Notes under the pieces: generated by a model
Told to the model about the DNA's origin: nothing
Databases searched by the model: none
What the model saw: the letters and a program-made list of their open reading frames with translations, nothing else
Translations under genes and position numbers: made by a program
In this document: positions 23,472 through 31,309 of the stretch, piece by piece
Layout: each line of letters opens with the position of its first letter
Position numbering within the stretch: the stretch's first letter is position 1
Source: RGIG3002 sp964449325
Lineage (GTDB): Bacteria > Bacillota > Clostridia > Lachnospirales > Lachnospiraceae
DNA: 64,000 bases
Direction: 5' to 3'
Assembly: GCA_964449325.1 (NCBI GenBank)
Contig: CAYUYJ010000011.1
Location: forward strand, 1 to 64,000

Positions 23472-24089
23472 ATGGGAGTTGGTAAAATTACTGCTAAACA
23501 ACAGGAAATACTTAATTATATTAAAGAAGAAATTTTGAAAAGAGGTTATCCGCCTGCTGTCCGCGAGATTTGCGAAGCGGTACATTTAAAATCCACCTCT
23601 TCTGTTCACTCACATCTTGAGACTTTGGAAAAGAACGGCTATATCAGAAGGGATCCTACAAAACCGAGAGCTATTGAAATCTGTGACGACAGTTTTCAGA
23701 TGGTTCGCACGGAAATGGTCAGTATTCCCATTATCGGAACGGTAGCTGCAGGAACTCCGATTCTTGCGGAAGAAAATATTGAAAGTTACTTTCCGATTCC
23801 CGCCGAATATGTACCAAGTGGTGAGTCATTTGCCTTGAATGTAAAAGGGGAATCCATGATTAATGTTGGTATTCAGAATGGAGACCAGGTATTTGTTAAT
23901 GCTTGTTCTACTGCGAAAAACGGCGAAATTGTGGTTGCTCTTGTAGATGATTCGGCAACTGTCAAAACCTTTTATAAAGAAAACGGACATATCCGTTTAC
24001 AACCCGAAAATGATACTATGGAACCGATTATTGTAGATGATTGCAAGATATTAGGAAAAGTATTTGGGGTATTTCGTATTATGAAGTAA
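23472..24089 (+). CDS. lexA: LexA repressor
   Basis: This 205-residue SOS repressor has an N-terminal winged helix (residues 1-70, QQEILNYIKEE then SSVHSHLETLEKNGYI). The C-terminal S24-type self-cleaving domain has the Ala93-Gly94 cleavage site (VAAGTP), catalytic Ser128 (KGESM) and Lys165 (SATVKTF). RecA filaments trigger its autocleavage after DNA damage. GGAGG at 23460-23464 supports ATG 23472 over the TTG at 23466. It is divergent from the yneA-like gene across a region with four LexA-box-like sequences. The family assignment is certain. Confidence 0.97.
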   Translation: MGVGKITAKQQEILNYIKEEILKRGYPPAVREICEAVHLKSTSSVHSHLETLEKNGYIRRDPTKPRAIEICDDSFQMVRTEMVSIPIIGTVAAGTPILAEENIESYFPIPAEYVPSGESFALNVKGESMINVGIQNGDQVFVNACSTAKNGEIVVALVDDSATVKTFYKENGHIRLQPENDTMEPIIVDDCKILGKVFGVFRIMK

Positions 24090-24101
24090 TCATGTATATT
24101 C

Positions 24102-24160
24102 GGAAGCAAGTCAAGCAGGAAATCAATAGCAGAGCAAATGAGAATGCTTGACTTGCTTCC
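24102..24160 (+). repeat. Perfect 16-base inverted repeat with a 27-base loop
   Basis: GGAAGCAAGTCAAGCA (24102-24117) pairs perfectly with TGCTTGACTTGCTTCC (24145-24160). It lies just after the lexA stop codon. No T-run follows (CTGATATG), so it is not a standard terminator. It might stabilise the lexA mRNA or be an RNA element. Confidence 0.6.
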
Positions 24161-24179
24161 TGATATGACAATAAAGAAA

Positions 24180-24203
24180 AAGAACTGCATATTTACAGTT
24201 CTT
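24180..24203 (-). terminator. Terminator at the end of the rsfS operon
   Basis: On the minus strand AAGAACTG and CAGTTCTT pair around an eight-base loop and are followed by TTTCTTTA. The stem begins within the last codons and stop codon of rsfS. Confidence 0.75.
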
Positions 24204-24546
24204 CTTTCCACGAAATTTTCTTTCCGTCTCTCCAGATACGTTCTAAATCATAAAACAGACGGTTCTCTTTGTCAAAGATATGAACGATAATGTCCCCAAA
24301 ATCCATTAAAATCCAATTGGCACTGTCATATCCTTCTATTTGTTTTACAGGCGTACCTGCTCTGCCTAAGGTTTCTTCCACATTATCGCACATTGCCTGT
24401 ATCTGGCTTCGGTTAGAGCCACTGGCAATTAAAAAGAAATCTGCGAGAACGGAAACCTCACTGATATCAATCACACTGATATCTTCTGCTTTTTTATCTT
24501 CTAAAGCAGCAATGGCTGCTTTACATAAATCCTTTGAACTATTCAT
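24193..24546 (-). CDS. rsfS: Ribosomal silencing factor RsfS
   Basis: This 117-residue protein of the RsfS/YbeB/iojap family binds ribosomal protein L14 on the large subunit and blocks joining of the subunits in stationary phase or starvation. The conserved parts are KKAEDISVIDISEVSVLADFFLIASGSNRSQIQAM, then EGYDSANWILMDFGDIIVHIF and YDLERIW, all in order. The start ATG 24546 follows GAGGAG; upstream in-frame ATGs lie inside the yqeK coding end. Order yhbY-nadD-yqeK-rsfS is a widespread Firmicute arrangement. Confidence 0.93.
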   Translation of the reverse strand: MNSSKDLCKAAIAALEDKKAEDISVIDISEVSVLADFFLIASGSNRSQIQAMCDNVEETLGRAGTPVKQIEGYDSANWILMDFGDIIVHIFDKENRLFYDLERIWRDGKKISWKEEL

Positions 24547-24553
24547 GGTCTCC

Positions 24554-25156
24554 TCATTTCCGGTTTGTTTCATTTTCTGCATTTACTTTAGCCTGATAGT
24601 ATTCAAACGCTTTCCGGGTCATTGGGTCAATTTCTCCACCGCCGGCAGTCAGATAAGTAAGTGTATCTGATAAAATCATAAGAAGCGCCTTATTCAAATC
24701 CGTAAATGCAACCTTACGGATTGTAGTAAGGTTCGGTGCCTTTGTGCGGTTTGGCTCAATGTAATCAGCAATATAGATAATCTTCTCCAAAAGACTCATA
24801 TTCGGTCTTCCGGTAGTATGATTTAAAATAGCATTGATAATATCCGTATCGTTGATTCCGTAAGTATCCATGGCGATAAAACTGCCGGCTTTGGCATGCA
24901 GAAGGGAAGGATTTTTTCGTTCCACATCATTCACCGGAATATTGTGCTTTTCGCATATCTGTATTTTTTTTGCATTATCCATACATTTTGCACAATCATG
25001 GAGCAGACCTGCAATTTCCGCACTGCGAAGGTCACAATCATAACGCATGGCAAGTGCCGTTGCCGTATAAGTAACTCCAAGGGTGTGCTCAAATCTGCTT
25101 TCATCCTGCACTTTTTCCATGGCTTTTCGTATTTTCTTTGTATCTACGCTCTTCAT
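24554..25156 (-). CDS. yqeK: YqeK-type HD-domain Ap4A hydrolase
   Basis: This 200-residue HD-domain protein of the YqeK family symmetrically hydrolyses diadenosine tetraphosphate (Ap4A) to ADP using a di-iron site. The HD signature is visible as FEHTLGVTYTA, then LLHDCAKCMD (residues 52-61), HAKAGSFIA, and HTTGRPNMSLLEKIIYIADYIEPNR. The length matches the family. It lies between nadD and rsfS, the usual neighbours. The start ATG 25156 follows GGAAAGGA. In vivo it is expected to lower Ap4A under stress; that role comes from family knowledge. Confidence 0.92.
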   Translation of the reverse strand: MKSVDTKKIRKAMEKVQDESRFEHTLGVTYTATALAMRYDCDLRSAEIAGLLHDCAKCMDNAKKIQICEKHNIPVNDVERKNPSLLHAKAGSFIAMDTYGINDTDIINAILNHTTGRPNMSLLEKIIYIADYIEPNRTKAPNLTTIRKVAFTDLNKALLMILSDTLTYLTAGGGEIDPMTRKAFEYYQAKVNAENETNRK

Positions 25157-25195
25157 GTTTTCCTTTCCCGGCCGTCCCTAAAGCTGCACCTACGG

Positions 25196-25816
25196 TTAAT
25201 TTTCGTCTTCGGACCAGTAAATATGATTCTTTTCAATATATTCTATTACCCGGTAATGTACCATATAACGGATAGATTGATGCTTTCTTACTTTATCGCG
25301 AATGTTTGTAGAAGAAATATCCACACAGTTAATCGGAAGCATACGAATATCGGCATCATATTTTTCTGTCAGTTCTTTTATTTTTTCATCTAATTCCGGT
25401 CCGTCATTTCCAAGACGTTTTGCAACTAAAATAGTTACCTCTTTAAATATTTTTTCAGGACATTTCCATTTATCCATCTTAAATAAAGAGTCTGCCCCAA
25501 CAATAAAATAATATTCCACATTGGGATTAGCCGCTTTTAAATCACGGATTGTTTCATAAGAATATGAATTTCCGTCACGCTCCACTTCAATCGTTGATAA
25601 TGCAAAATGGGAATTATCTTCAATGGCAATACCTGTCATGGTAATTCTTGTTTTAGCATCAAGTACATCTTCTTTCATGTACGGTATTCCGCTCGGGACA
25701 AATAAAATTTCATCCAGTCCGAAGGTTTCATATGCATTTTCAGCTACCAACATATGTCCTAAATGAATCGGATTAAAGGTTCCACCCATAATGCCTACTT
25801 TTTTTCTACAATCCAT
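25196..25816 (-). CDS. nadD: Nicotinate-nucleotide adenylyltransferase
   Basis: This 206-residue enzyme joins nicotinate mononucleotide and ATP to make deamido-NAD, an essential step of NAD synthesis. The nucleotidyltransferase motif GGTFNPIHLGHMLVAENA (residues 11-28) contains the catalytic HxGH. The second signature is SSTNIRDKV (ISSTxxR type) near residue 170. FIVGADSLFKMDKW is the typical central NadD motif. The start ATG 25816 follows GGGAG at good spacing. It is followed by yqeK and rsfS on the same strand and probably belongs to their operon. Confidence 0.95.
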   Translation of the reverse strand: MDCRKKVGIMGGTFNPIHLGHMLVAENAYETFGLDEILFVPSGIPYMKEDVLDAKTRITMTGIAIEDNSHFALSTIEVERDGNSYSYETIRDLKAANPNVEYYFIVGADSLFKMDKWKCPEKIFKEVTILVAKRLGNDGPELDEKIKELTEKYDADIRMLPINCVDISSTNIRDKVRKHQSIRYMVHYRVIEYIEKNHIYWSEDEN

Positions 25817-25982
25817 ATTACTTCGCTCCCTTAGTTTTAAGTTTGATAAATAATTATCATTGTATTTATTTTAATACAATCATAAAAATTTACAAGAGCA
25901 ATTTCTGAAATATTTTATTTTTGTTATGATTGCCAAAAAATTAACGATGTCTTTGTGCAGTTTTGTTAAATTTTTGCCAATG

Positions 25983-26273
25983 TTACTTTGGCAGTTCTAT
26001 TTTTTTATGCTCCTTGCTTTCTTTATACAAAATAATCTTTTTACCAATTACCTGTACAACCTGAGAATGTGTTCTTTCTGCAATCATGTCTGCAATTTCT
26101 TTCGGATCATCAAAACAGTTTTTTAAAACGGCAATTTTTATCAGTTCCTTTGTATTAAATGCCTCTCCGATTGCTTCCGTAAGCTCCGGTGTCAGACTGG
26201 ATTTACCGACCTGAAAAATCGGGTCAAGAGTACTTGCCAGACTTTTTAAATATGCACGCTGTTTGCTTGTCAT
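25983..26273 (-). CDS. yhbY: YhbY family RNA-binding (CRM domain) protein
   Basis: This 96-residue CRM-domain protein associates with pre-50S ribosomal particles. The family pattern is intact: MTSKQRAYLKSLASTLDPIFQVGKSSLTPELTEAI at the start, LIKIAVLKNC in the middle, and VQVIGKKIILYKES at the end. It is 14 bases downstream of obg and co-directional, so these two ribosome-assembly genes probably share a transcript. The 166-base gap to nadD shows an AT-rich inverted repeat (ATTGTATT/AATACAAT at 25859-25880) but no convincing promoter. Confidence 0.93.
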   Translation of the reverse strand: MTSKQRAYLKSLASTLDPIFQVGKSSLTPELTEAIGEAFNTKELIKIAVLKNCFDDPKEIADMIAERTHSQVVQVIGKKIILYKESKEHKKIELPK

Positions 26274-26287
26274 AATCAGTGTCCTTT

Positions 26288-27580
26288 CTATTTATAGTAG
26301 TCAAAAGAAAGTCCGTACATTCTTACTGTATCGCCTTCTTCTATGCCCAATGCTTCCAGTTGTTCCAAAATACCATTGTCTTTTAAGAAATTCTGGAAAA
26401 AGACAAAGCCCTTTTCGGATTCCAAATTTGTATATCCGAGCATTTTTTCGATACGTGGACCTTCAACAACATATTCATCCGCTTCCTCATCATAAACAAC
26501 CGTAAAAGGTTCATTTCCGTCTGCAAGAATAAGCTCTGGAAAATATTCCTGTTCAAATACAATCGGTGCTTCTTCCAAGGTATCCAGAAGAGAACTTACA
26601 TAATAAAGAAGCTCTTTTACGCCTTTGCCGCTTACAGCAGAAATCGGAAAAACCTTTATGCCTTTCGGTTCAAATTCTTTTCGGATTTTTTCTACCGGGT
26701 CTTCTTCGTCTCCTTCATAAATCATATCAATCTTGTTAGCAGCAATAACCTGAGGACGTTTGGCAATATCAGAATTGTAAATTTCCAGTTCCTTATTTAT
26801 AGCGTAAATGTCTTCAACCGGGTCACGCCCTTCTGTGGAAGCAGCATCTACGATATGAATCATTACTTTGGTTCGCTCAATATGACGTAAAAACTCATGT
26901 CCCAATCCGATTCCTTCGGATGCGCCCTCTATAAGTCCGGGAATATCTGCAATAACGAAGCCTTTTGCATCATCAAGATCCACCACACCAAGATTAGGAT
27001 TTAGCGTAGTGAAATGATAATTGGCAATTTTCGGGCGGGCATTCGTTACACGCGATAAAAAGGTCGATTTTCCAACATTCGGAAATCCCACCAATCCTAC
27101 ATCTGCAATGACTTTTAATTCCAACAACAGTTCTAATTCCTTAGAGGGTTGTCCGGGCTGTGCATATTTGGGTGCCTGCATGGTACTGGTAGCATAATGC
27201 TGATTACCGTTACCACCTCTTCCTCCTGTTAAAAGAACAACCCGTTTATTGTCTCCGGACATATCGGTGATGACTTTTCCGCTTTCTGCTTCTTTAATAA
27301 CCGTTCCCGCCGGTACTTTAATAATAATATCTTGTCCGTTTTTCCCTCGGCAGTTTTTCTTACCGCCCTCTTCTCCGTTTTCTGCTGCATATTTACGTAT
27401 ATGTCTGAAATCCGTTAAAGTATTCAAACCTTCGTCCACTTCAAAAATAACACTTCCGCCGTGTCCGCCGTCTCCACCATCCGGGCCGCCGTTCGGGACA
27501 TATTTTTCTCTTCGGAAGGAAACGTGACCGTCTCCGCCTTTTCCGCTTTTGACATAAATTTTTGCTCTGTCTGCAAACAT
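26288..27580 (-). CDS. obgE: Obg/CgtA GTPase
   Basis: This 430-residue essential GTPase acts in large-subunit assembly and the stringent response. It has the glycine-rich Obg fold (residues 1-158, with KGGDGHVSFRREKYVPNGGPDGGDGGHGG-like repeats). The G domain has G1 GFPNVGKST (about 166-174), G3 DIPGLIEGA and G4 NKID. The C-terminal OCT domain is at about residues 350-430 and ends VRMYGLSFDYYK. The start ATG 27580 follows GGAGTAACCC. It is separated from rpmA by an intrinsic terminator, so part of its expression depends on readthrough or a local promoter. Confidence 0.97.
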   Translation of the reverse strand: MFADRAKIYVKSGKGGDGHVSFRREKYVPNGGPDGGDGGHGGSVIFEVDEGLNTLTDFRHIRKYAAENGEEGGKKNCRGKNGQDIIIKVPAGTVIKEAESGKVITDMSGDNKRVVLLTGGRGGNGNQHYATSTMQAPKYAQPGQPSKELELLLELKVIADVGLVGFPNVGKSTFLSRVTNARPKIANYHFTTLNPNLGVVDLDDAKGFVIADIPGLIEGASEGIGLGHEFLRHIERTKVMIHIVDAASTEGRDPVEDIYAINKELEIYNSDIAKRPQVIAANKIDMIYEGDEEDPVEKIRKEFEPKGIKVFPISAVSGKGVKELLYYVSSLLDTLEEAPIVFEQEYFPELILADGNEPFTVVYDEEADEYVVEGPRIEKMLGYTNLESEKGFVFFQNFLKDNGILEQLEALGIEEGDTVRMYGLSFDYYK

Positions 27581-27599
27581 GGGTTACTCCTTCCTGTTT

Positions 27600-27631
27600 A
27601 AAAAAGGCTCCAAACAAAAATGTTTGAAGCC
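27600..27631 (-). terminator. Terminator between rpmA and obgE
   Basis: On the minus strand GGCTTCAAACA pairs with TGTTTGGAGCC (one G-U) and is followed by a T-run. It would end or attenuate the rplU-prp-rpmA transcript before obgE. Confidence 0.8.
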
Positions 27632-27643
27632 TAAGTAAACGCA

Positions 27644-27928
27644 TTAATCCTCTACAGGATAAACAGAAGCCTGTTTCTTATCTCTTCCTTTTCTTTCAAA
27701 TCTGAGAACGCCGTCAACTAATGCAAATAATGTATCATCACCACCGATACCAACATTGATACCAGGATGGATCTTAGTTCCGCGCTGTCTGTAAAGAATA
27801 TTTCCTGCTTTTACGAACTGACCGTCAGCTCTTTTTGCTCCTAATCTTTTGGATTCGGAATCTCTACCGTTCTTGGTAGAACCAACACCCTTTTTATGAG
27901 CAAAAAATTGAAGGTTCATTTTTAACAT
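27644..27928 (-). CDS. rpmA: 50S ribosomal protein L27
   Basis: This 94-residue ribosomal protein L27 places its N-terminal tail in the peptidyl-transferase centre. The sequence begins MLKMNLQFFAHKKGVGSTKNG. The short MLKMNLQFF leader before AHKKG is the Firmicute extension that must be removed by the Prp protease, whose gene lies immediately upstream. ATG 27928 follows GAGGAGGTG at ideal spacing; longer upstream frames lie in the prp 3' region. Order rplU-prp-rpmA is typical. Confidence 0.97.
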   Translation of the reverse strand: MLKMNLQFFAHKKGVGSTKNGRDSESKRLGAKRADGQFVKAGNILYRQRGTKIHPGINVGIGGDDTLFALVDGVLRFERKGRDKKQASVYPVED

Positions 27929-27932
27929 GGCT

Positions 27933-28286
27933 TTACACCTCCTCGAATGTGAGTTTAAAATACTTCGTGCCATATTCTTTTTCGATATGGCTTAAGCCGA
28001 GAACAAGCGAATCCATAAGAAGTTCGCCTTCCTTAGAAAGAGGCTCGTCAAATACAAAGTGCATAAAACCGGTTTCTTCGTTCGTTGTCACCGACACTTT
28101 ATCCTTTGAAAGCATTTCAAGGGAATTATTCGTATTGATTACCAACACGGAAACTGCACAGCAAACCAAATCAAAATCCGGCTGTTTCTTATGAAACAGA
28201 GATTTTTTAGGATATCCGGCGTGTCCCATACAGGTAAAACTCTTATATTCGTTCTGCTTCGACTTTCTAATTATTACAGTAGTCAT
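27933..28286 (-). CDS. prp: Ribosomal-processing cysteine protease Prp
   Basis: This 117-residue cysteine protease cleaves the N-terminal extension of ribosomal protein L27. The catalytic His is in GHAGY (residues 21-25) and the catalytic Cys is in DFDLVCCAVSVLVINTNNS (about residues 37-55). Between them a KKSLFHKKQP stretch is slightly longer than the common Prp loop. The C-terminal part HIEKEYGTKYFKLTFEEV is family-typical. It sits between rplU and rpmA, its only known substrate gene. The reading frame ends five bases before the rpmA start, so co-translation is likely. Confidence 0.93.
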   Translation of the reverse strand: MTTVIIRKSKQNEYKSFTCMGHAGYPKKSLFHKKQPDFDLVCCAVSVLVINTNNSLEMLSKDKVSVTTNEETGFMHFVFDEPLSKEGELLMDSLVLGLSHIEKEYGTKYFKLTFEEV

Positions 28287-28302
28287 ACATCATTAACCAC
28301 GA

Positions 28303-28608
28303 TTAAGCATTAATCTTGTCGATTTTCACCTGAGTGTATGCTTGTCTATGACCATTTTTCTTATGGTAGCCAGTTTTTCTCTTGTATTTGTATACGATAA
28401 CTTTTCTGGCTCTGCCCTGCTCCATAACAGTTGCTGTTACAGAAGCGTTTGCAACCTCTGCTCCGACTTTAAGAGCGTTGTCACTGACAGCGATAACCTG
28501 ATCAAATGTCACAGTGTTTCCCGGTTCTACATCAAGCTTTTCTACTTTGATGACATCTCCTTCAGAAACTTTGTACTGTTTTCCACCTGTTGCAATAATT
28601 GCGTACAT
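28303..28608 (-). CDS. rplU: 50S ribosomal protein L21
   Basis: This 101-residue ribosomal protein L21 binds 23S rRNA. It begins MYAIIATGGKQYKVSEGDVIKVEKLDVEPG and ends YKRKTGYHKKNGHRQAYTQVKIDKINA, both diagnostic. ATG 28608 follows AGGAGGTG. It is the first gene of the rplU-prp-rpmA transcript, preceded by a strong promoter and a structured leader of about 90 bases that may mediate autoregulation. Confidence 0.98.
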   Translation of the reverse strand: MYAIIATGGKQYKVSEGDVIKVEKLDVEPGNTVTFDQVIAVSDNALKVGAEVANASVTATVMEQGRARKVIVYKYKRKTGYHKKNGHRQAYTQVKIDKINA

Positions 28609-28696
28609 ATAGGCACCTCCTATTCACGGATTACTTCCGTTTACTCGCTAGCTATGGTGGCGGCTGTGCGCACTTTTACCTCGCTACGCGGCATAC
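28609..28696 (-). ncRNA. Candidate ribosomal protein L21 leader (5' UTR regulatory RNA)
   Basis: The 5' UTR of rplU, about 88 bases, is rich in complementary GC blocks (GCCGCGTAGCGAGG, GCGCACAGCCGCC and GCTAGCGAG on the minus strand). Low-GC Gram-positive rplU genes often carry an autoregulatory L21 leader with similar GCGAG elements. The call rests on position, length and partial motif recall; no covariance search was possible. Confidence 0.55.
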
Positions 28697-28702
28697 TCAT
28701 GA

Positions 28703-28731
28703 ATAATAGCATAGAAATACATTAAAGTCAA
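28703..28731 (-). promoter_or_regulatory. Promoter of the rplU operon
   Basis: On the minus strand TTGACT (28731-28726) and TATTAT (28708-28703) are separated by exactly 17 bases. It is a strong sigma-A-type promoter pointing into the L21 leader. Confidence 0.85.
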
Positions 28732-28738
28732 TAAAAAA

Positions 28739-28780
28739 ATGAATTTCATTGCAGTTTTTTATGAATTTCATTGCAGTTTT
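28739..28780. repeat. Tandem 20-base direct repeat upstream of the rplU promoter
   Basis: ATGAATTTCATTGCAGTTTT occurs twice, at 28739-28758 and 28761-28780, two bases apart. Each copy contains the palindrome TGAATTTCA. It lies between the NUDIX gene stop and the rplU promoter. The T-runs are on the plus strand only. Confidence 0.8.
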
Positions 28781-28789
28781 CATTGTGTT

Positions 28790-29338
28790 TTATTGATTTG
28801 TAAAGAAAAATGCTGCGAGCTGAGCCTTGTCGCTAAATGCTTCTCTCTGCAAAAGATTAGTTACTTCCTCCTTCGTATAGAAAGCGGCCGTCAGTTCTTC
28901 ATTGGGTGAAGTATGATATTCAATTTGTCCGGAAACCTCTATAAAGGCGATTTGTGTCCGAATATCTGAAATAGAAACGGCGGCAAAGGAAGGAGGAAGA
29001 ATTTTGATAATTCTTTTTAATTGCAATCCGGTCTCTTCAAAAAGTTCCCTTGCGATGCATTCTTCCATTGTTTCGTTCTTTTCCAGCATTCCGGCACACA
29101 GATTGTAAACATAACGATTTACGCCCATGCGGAACTCTTTTAGTAAAAGCAGCTTTTCTCCCTGAAAGGCTACAATGGATACTCCGTTTAAGTTTTTTCC
29201 GATATCTTCCGGTGAAGTAATTTCCGAAAAGCTTACCATTTCGTAAGTTTTCTCAATTCCGGCTCTGTTTTCATAGGTCAGTTCATAGTTTTTTAAATAA
29301 TGCCCACTATGAACCTTTTTCATTCCAAGAAATTTCAT
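28790..29338 (-). CDS. NUDIX hydrolase (ADP-ribose pyrophosphatase-like)
   Basis: This 182-residue NUDIX hydrolase cleaves a nucleoside diphosphate linked to another moiety. The complete NUDIX box is GMLEKNETMEECIARELFEETGL (about residues 88-110), with all Gly and Glu metal-binding residues in place. The preceding KEFRMGVNRYVYNLCAG segment matches ADP-ribose pyrophosphatases (QxRxxxxxxxxELPAG type). ADP-ribose is the likely substrate, but related enzymes use other sugars. It is upstream of the rplU promoter on the same strand and downstream of the RNase E/G-like gene. Confidence 0.9.
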   Translation of the reverse strand: MKFLGMKKVHSGHYLKNYELTYENRAGIEKTYEMVSFSEITSPEDIGKNLNGVSIVAFQGEKLLLLKEFRMGVNRYVYNLCAGMLEKNETMEECIARELFEETGLQLKRIIKILPPSFAAVSISDIRTQIAFIEVSGQIEYHTSPNEELTAAFYTKEEVTNLLQREAFSDKAQLAAFFFTNQ

Positions 29339-29360
29339 ATCTGCTCCTGACTGTTATGTT

Positions 29361-30578
29361 TTATTCGCGTAATTGTTCCCAAAGCGGCTTACTTATTTTC
29401 TGTCTTGTGATTTCCACAAGTCCAAGGGGAGTAATGTCCACCACGGTCGTTTTAACGGAATCCTTTTTTAAAAGGCTTTTTAAATAGCTTAACAGTTCTT
29501 CTTCCTGCGTCTGATTTTCCATATTAATAAAATCTACCAGTATGATACCGGAAATATTCCGCAGTTTGCACTGTAAAGCTAATTCTTCTGCAGCTTCCAT
29601 ATTCGTTTTAAAATAATGTTCCACGGAAGAATGTTTCCCAACGGATTTTCCTGTATTGACATCAATCACCGTCAATGCCTCCGTAGGCTCTATCACAAGA
29701 TAACCGCCGGATTTTAGCCATACCTTTTTCCCTAAAGCTTCGGAAATTCTGGTTTCTACTGCATAGAGCTTCTGTAAGGGAATATGCGTATCCTGATAAA
29801 ACCGAATCTTAGAAGCCGGGAAACGTTTGCAGGTAAGCAGGTTTTGATAAAGCACTTCATCATCTGTCACAATTTCTTCATATTCAGTCTGATAAATGGA
29901 AGAAACAGCAGCAAGATATGGAGCTTCTTCTTCCAAAATCAGGCTGTAGCAGGTTCTGTGAATTGCTGTGTCCAGAAACTCTTCTGCCTTCCGGTTTAAA
30001 TCTTTCAGTTCCGCTGCAAGAGGTTCATAATTTCCATGAAGTTCTCTACAGTTGGTGCGAAATACATAACCTAACTCCTTCGCCAAAATAGGAGAATCTT
30101 TTAAGGGGCGCTCCGATAGTTGTTTAAGAAACTTTTGAAGTTCTTCTTTTTCTGCCGGTTTCAGCTTATTTGAAAAGCCAATGCTTCGTTTTCCGGTTGT
30201 TACTACGCAGTAGGTGCCGGTAAAGGAAATGTTGGCGCTTACCGAAGGTTGTTTGGTCTTAGAAGCTTCCTTTACAACCTGTACCACAATTTCATCTCCC
30301 GGAAGAATCCGATTATCAAAGGAACGGTTAACAAGCAGTGTATGTCGACATTCCTTAAGAGGCAGAAAACAAATCTGACCGGGTTTAATTTCTACGAAAG
30401 CGGCATCAATATTTTTTACCACATTCGTTACTTTTCCAAGATAAATATTTCCCAGTATACTGCCTTCATCCGAAAAAACCTGTGCAAACACAAGCCGATT
30501 CTTTTGAATTAACAACAGTAAAATTTTATTTTTATAAGGCGTAAGTAAAAGCTTGCCGCCATCCTTCGTCACACTCAT
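29361..30578 (-). CDS. Ribonuclease E/G family protein without Zn-link
   Basis: This 405-residue endoribonuclease-like protein has an N-terminal S1-like region (GNIYLGKVTNVVKNIDAAFVEIKPGQICFLPL, about residues 43-75) and an RNase H-like catalytic fold. Asp306 (TVIDVNTGK) and Asp349 (ILVDFINME) match the Mg2+ ligands of RNase E. It ends with VEITRQKISKPLWEQLRE, just before the place where RNase E/G have the CPxC zinc-link. The zinc-mediated tetramer contact is therefore missing. ATG 30578 follows GAGG; a TTG start at 30593 is unlikely. It is downstream of the TIGR03936/TIGR03960 genes, the usual clostridial order. RNA cleavage is likely but not certain. Confidence 0.88.
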   Translation of the reverse strand: MSVTKDGGKLLLTPYKNKILLLLIQKNRLVFAQVFSDEGSILGNIYLGKVTNVVKNIDAAFVEIKPGQICFLPLKECRHTLLVNRSFDNRILPGDEIVVQVVKEASKTKQPSVSANISFTGTYCVVTTGKRSIGFSNKLKPAEKEELQKFLKQLSERPLKDSPILAKELGYVFRTNCRELHGNYEPLAAELKDLNRKAEEFLDTAIHRTCYSLILEEEAPYLAAVSSIYQTEYEEIVTDDEVLYQNLLTCKRFPASKIRFYQDTHIPLQKLYAVETRISEALGKKVWLKSGGYLVIEPTEALTVIDVNTGKSVGKHSSVEHYFKTNMEAAEELALQCKLRNISGIILVDFINMENQTQEEELLSYLKSLLKKDSVKTTVVDITPLGLVEITRQKISKPLWEQLRE

Positions 30579-30599
30579 GATAATCAGCCTCAAAATATG

Positions 30600-31301
30600 T
30601 TAAAATTCCGTTCCGATATCTCCCAGTGGAAGAAAAACAGGCTCTTCTGTCGTTCCGGTATTGGTATAAGTATCTTCTCTTGTAATCTGAAGGGCAAATT
30701 CAGGAAGCACACCCCCCTGTTCATGATATAGAGCTTCTAAAACCAAAGAGGGCTTAATATTTCCGGCACTGCTGGCATCCACAAAAAGCCGTATCTGTTT
30801 GTCTGTTGCTGACATTTCGTAAATGAAGGGCTTCAAATCCAACTCCGTTTCACTTTTTTTCGTCTGTTTGGTTACCGGAATCGTCTCCTTTTCCATAAAA
30901 GTCTGTACAGCTGATTTCAAGTCAAAGGAAGGTTCTTTTCCCTCTGAAAAAGTAATGGTGTATTTTGCGGCAGCTACACTTGCCATGGCATTGCCGGCGT
31001 TTTCCGGAAGCATACGAACATTTTCAATGCGAATCCCATCTACCATCACTGCATTCAGACGTTCTTTCATATCGGCAGAACTTGTCACAGAGTTTGCCTC
31101 AATATCAAAATATTCACCATTACTTTGAAGTCCTACCCCTAAAGGAGCGGCAAAGGACATAATCTGATGAGGGCTGAAGCCTGTGGTATAAGCAATATCA
31201 ATATCTGCCCGGCGCATTGCTTTCTGAAAATAGCGCATGACATCCAAATGTCCGATAAATTTCATGACACCGGACTTGGAAAATTTTATTCTAAGCTTCA
31301 T
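30600..31301 (-). CDS. TIGR03936/DUF2344 radical-SAM-associated protein
   Basis: This 233-residue protein of the DUF2344 family often sits next to, or is fused to, TIGR03960 radical SAM proteins. The N-terminus is diagnostic: IKFSKSGVMKFIGHLDVMRYFQKAMRRADIDIAYTTGFSPHQIMSFAAPLGVGLQSNGEYFDIE. The exact function is unknown; the pair is thought to act on RNA or ribosomal substrates because of its conserved neighbours (RNase G, L21, L27). It lies 8 bases after the radical SAM gene, so the two are co-translated. No catalytic motif was recognised. Confidence 0.92.
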   Translation of the reverse strand: MKLRIKFSKSGVMKFIGHLDVMRYFQKAMRRADIDIAYTTGFSPHQIMSFAAPLGVGLQSNGEYFDIEANSVTSSADMKERLNAVMVDGIRIENVRMLPENAGNAMASVAAAKYTITFSEGKEPSFDLKSAVQTFMEKETIPVTKQTKKSETELDLKPFIYEMSATDKQIRLFVDASSAGNIKPSLVLEALYHEQGGVLPEFALQITREDTYTNTGTTEEPVFLPLGDIGTEF

Positions 31302-31309
31302 AGCTCTCC

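Noticed and set aside
25817..25982. Small RNA or promoter between nadD and yhbY
   Set aside because: Apart from an AT-rich inverted repeat, no promoter-terminator pair was found.
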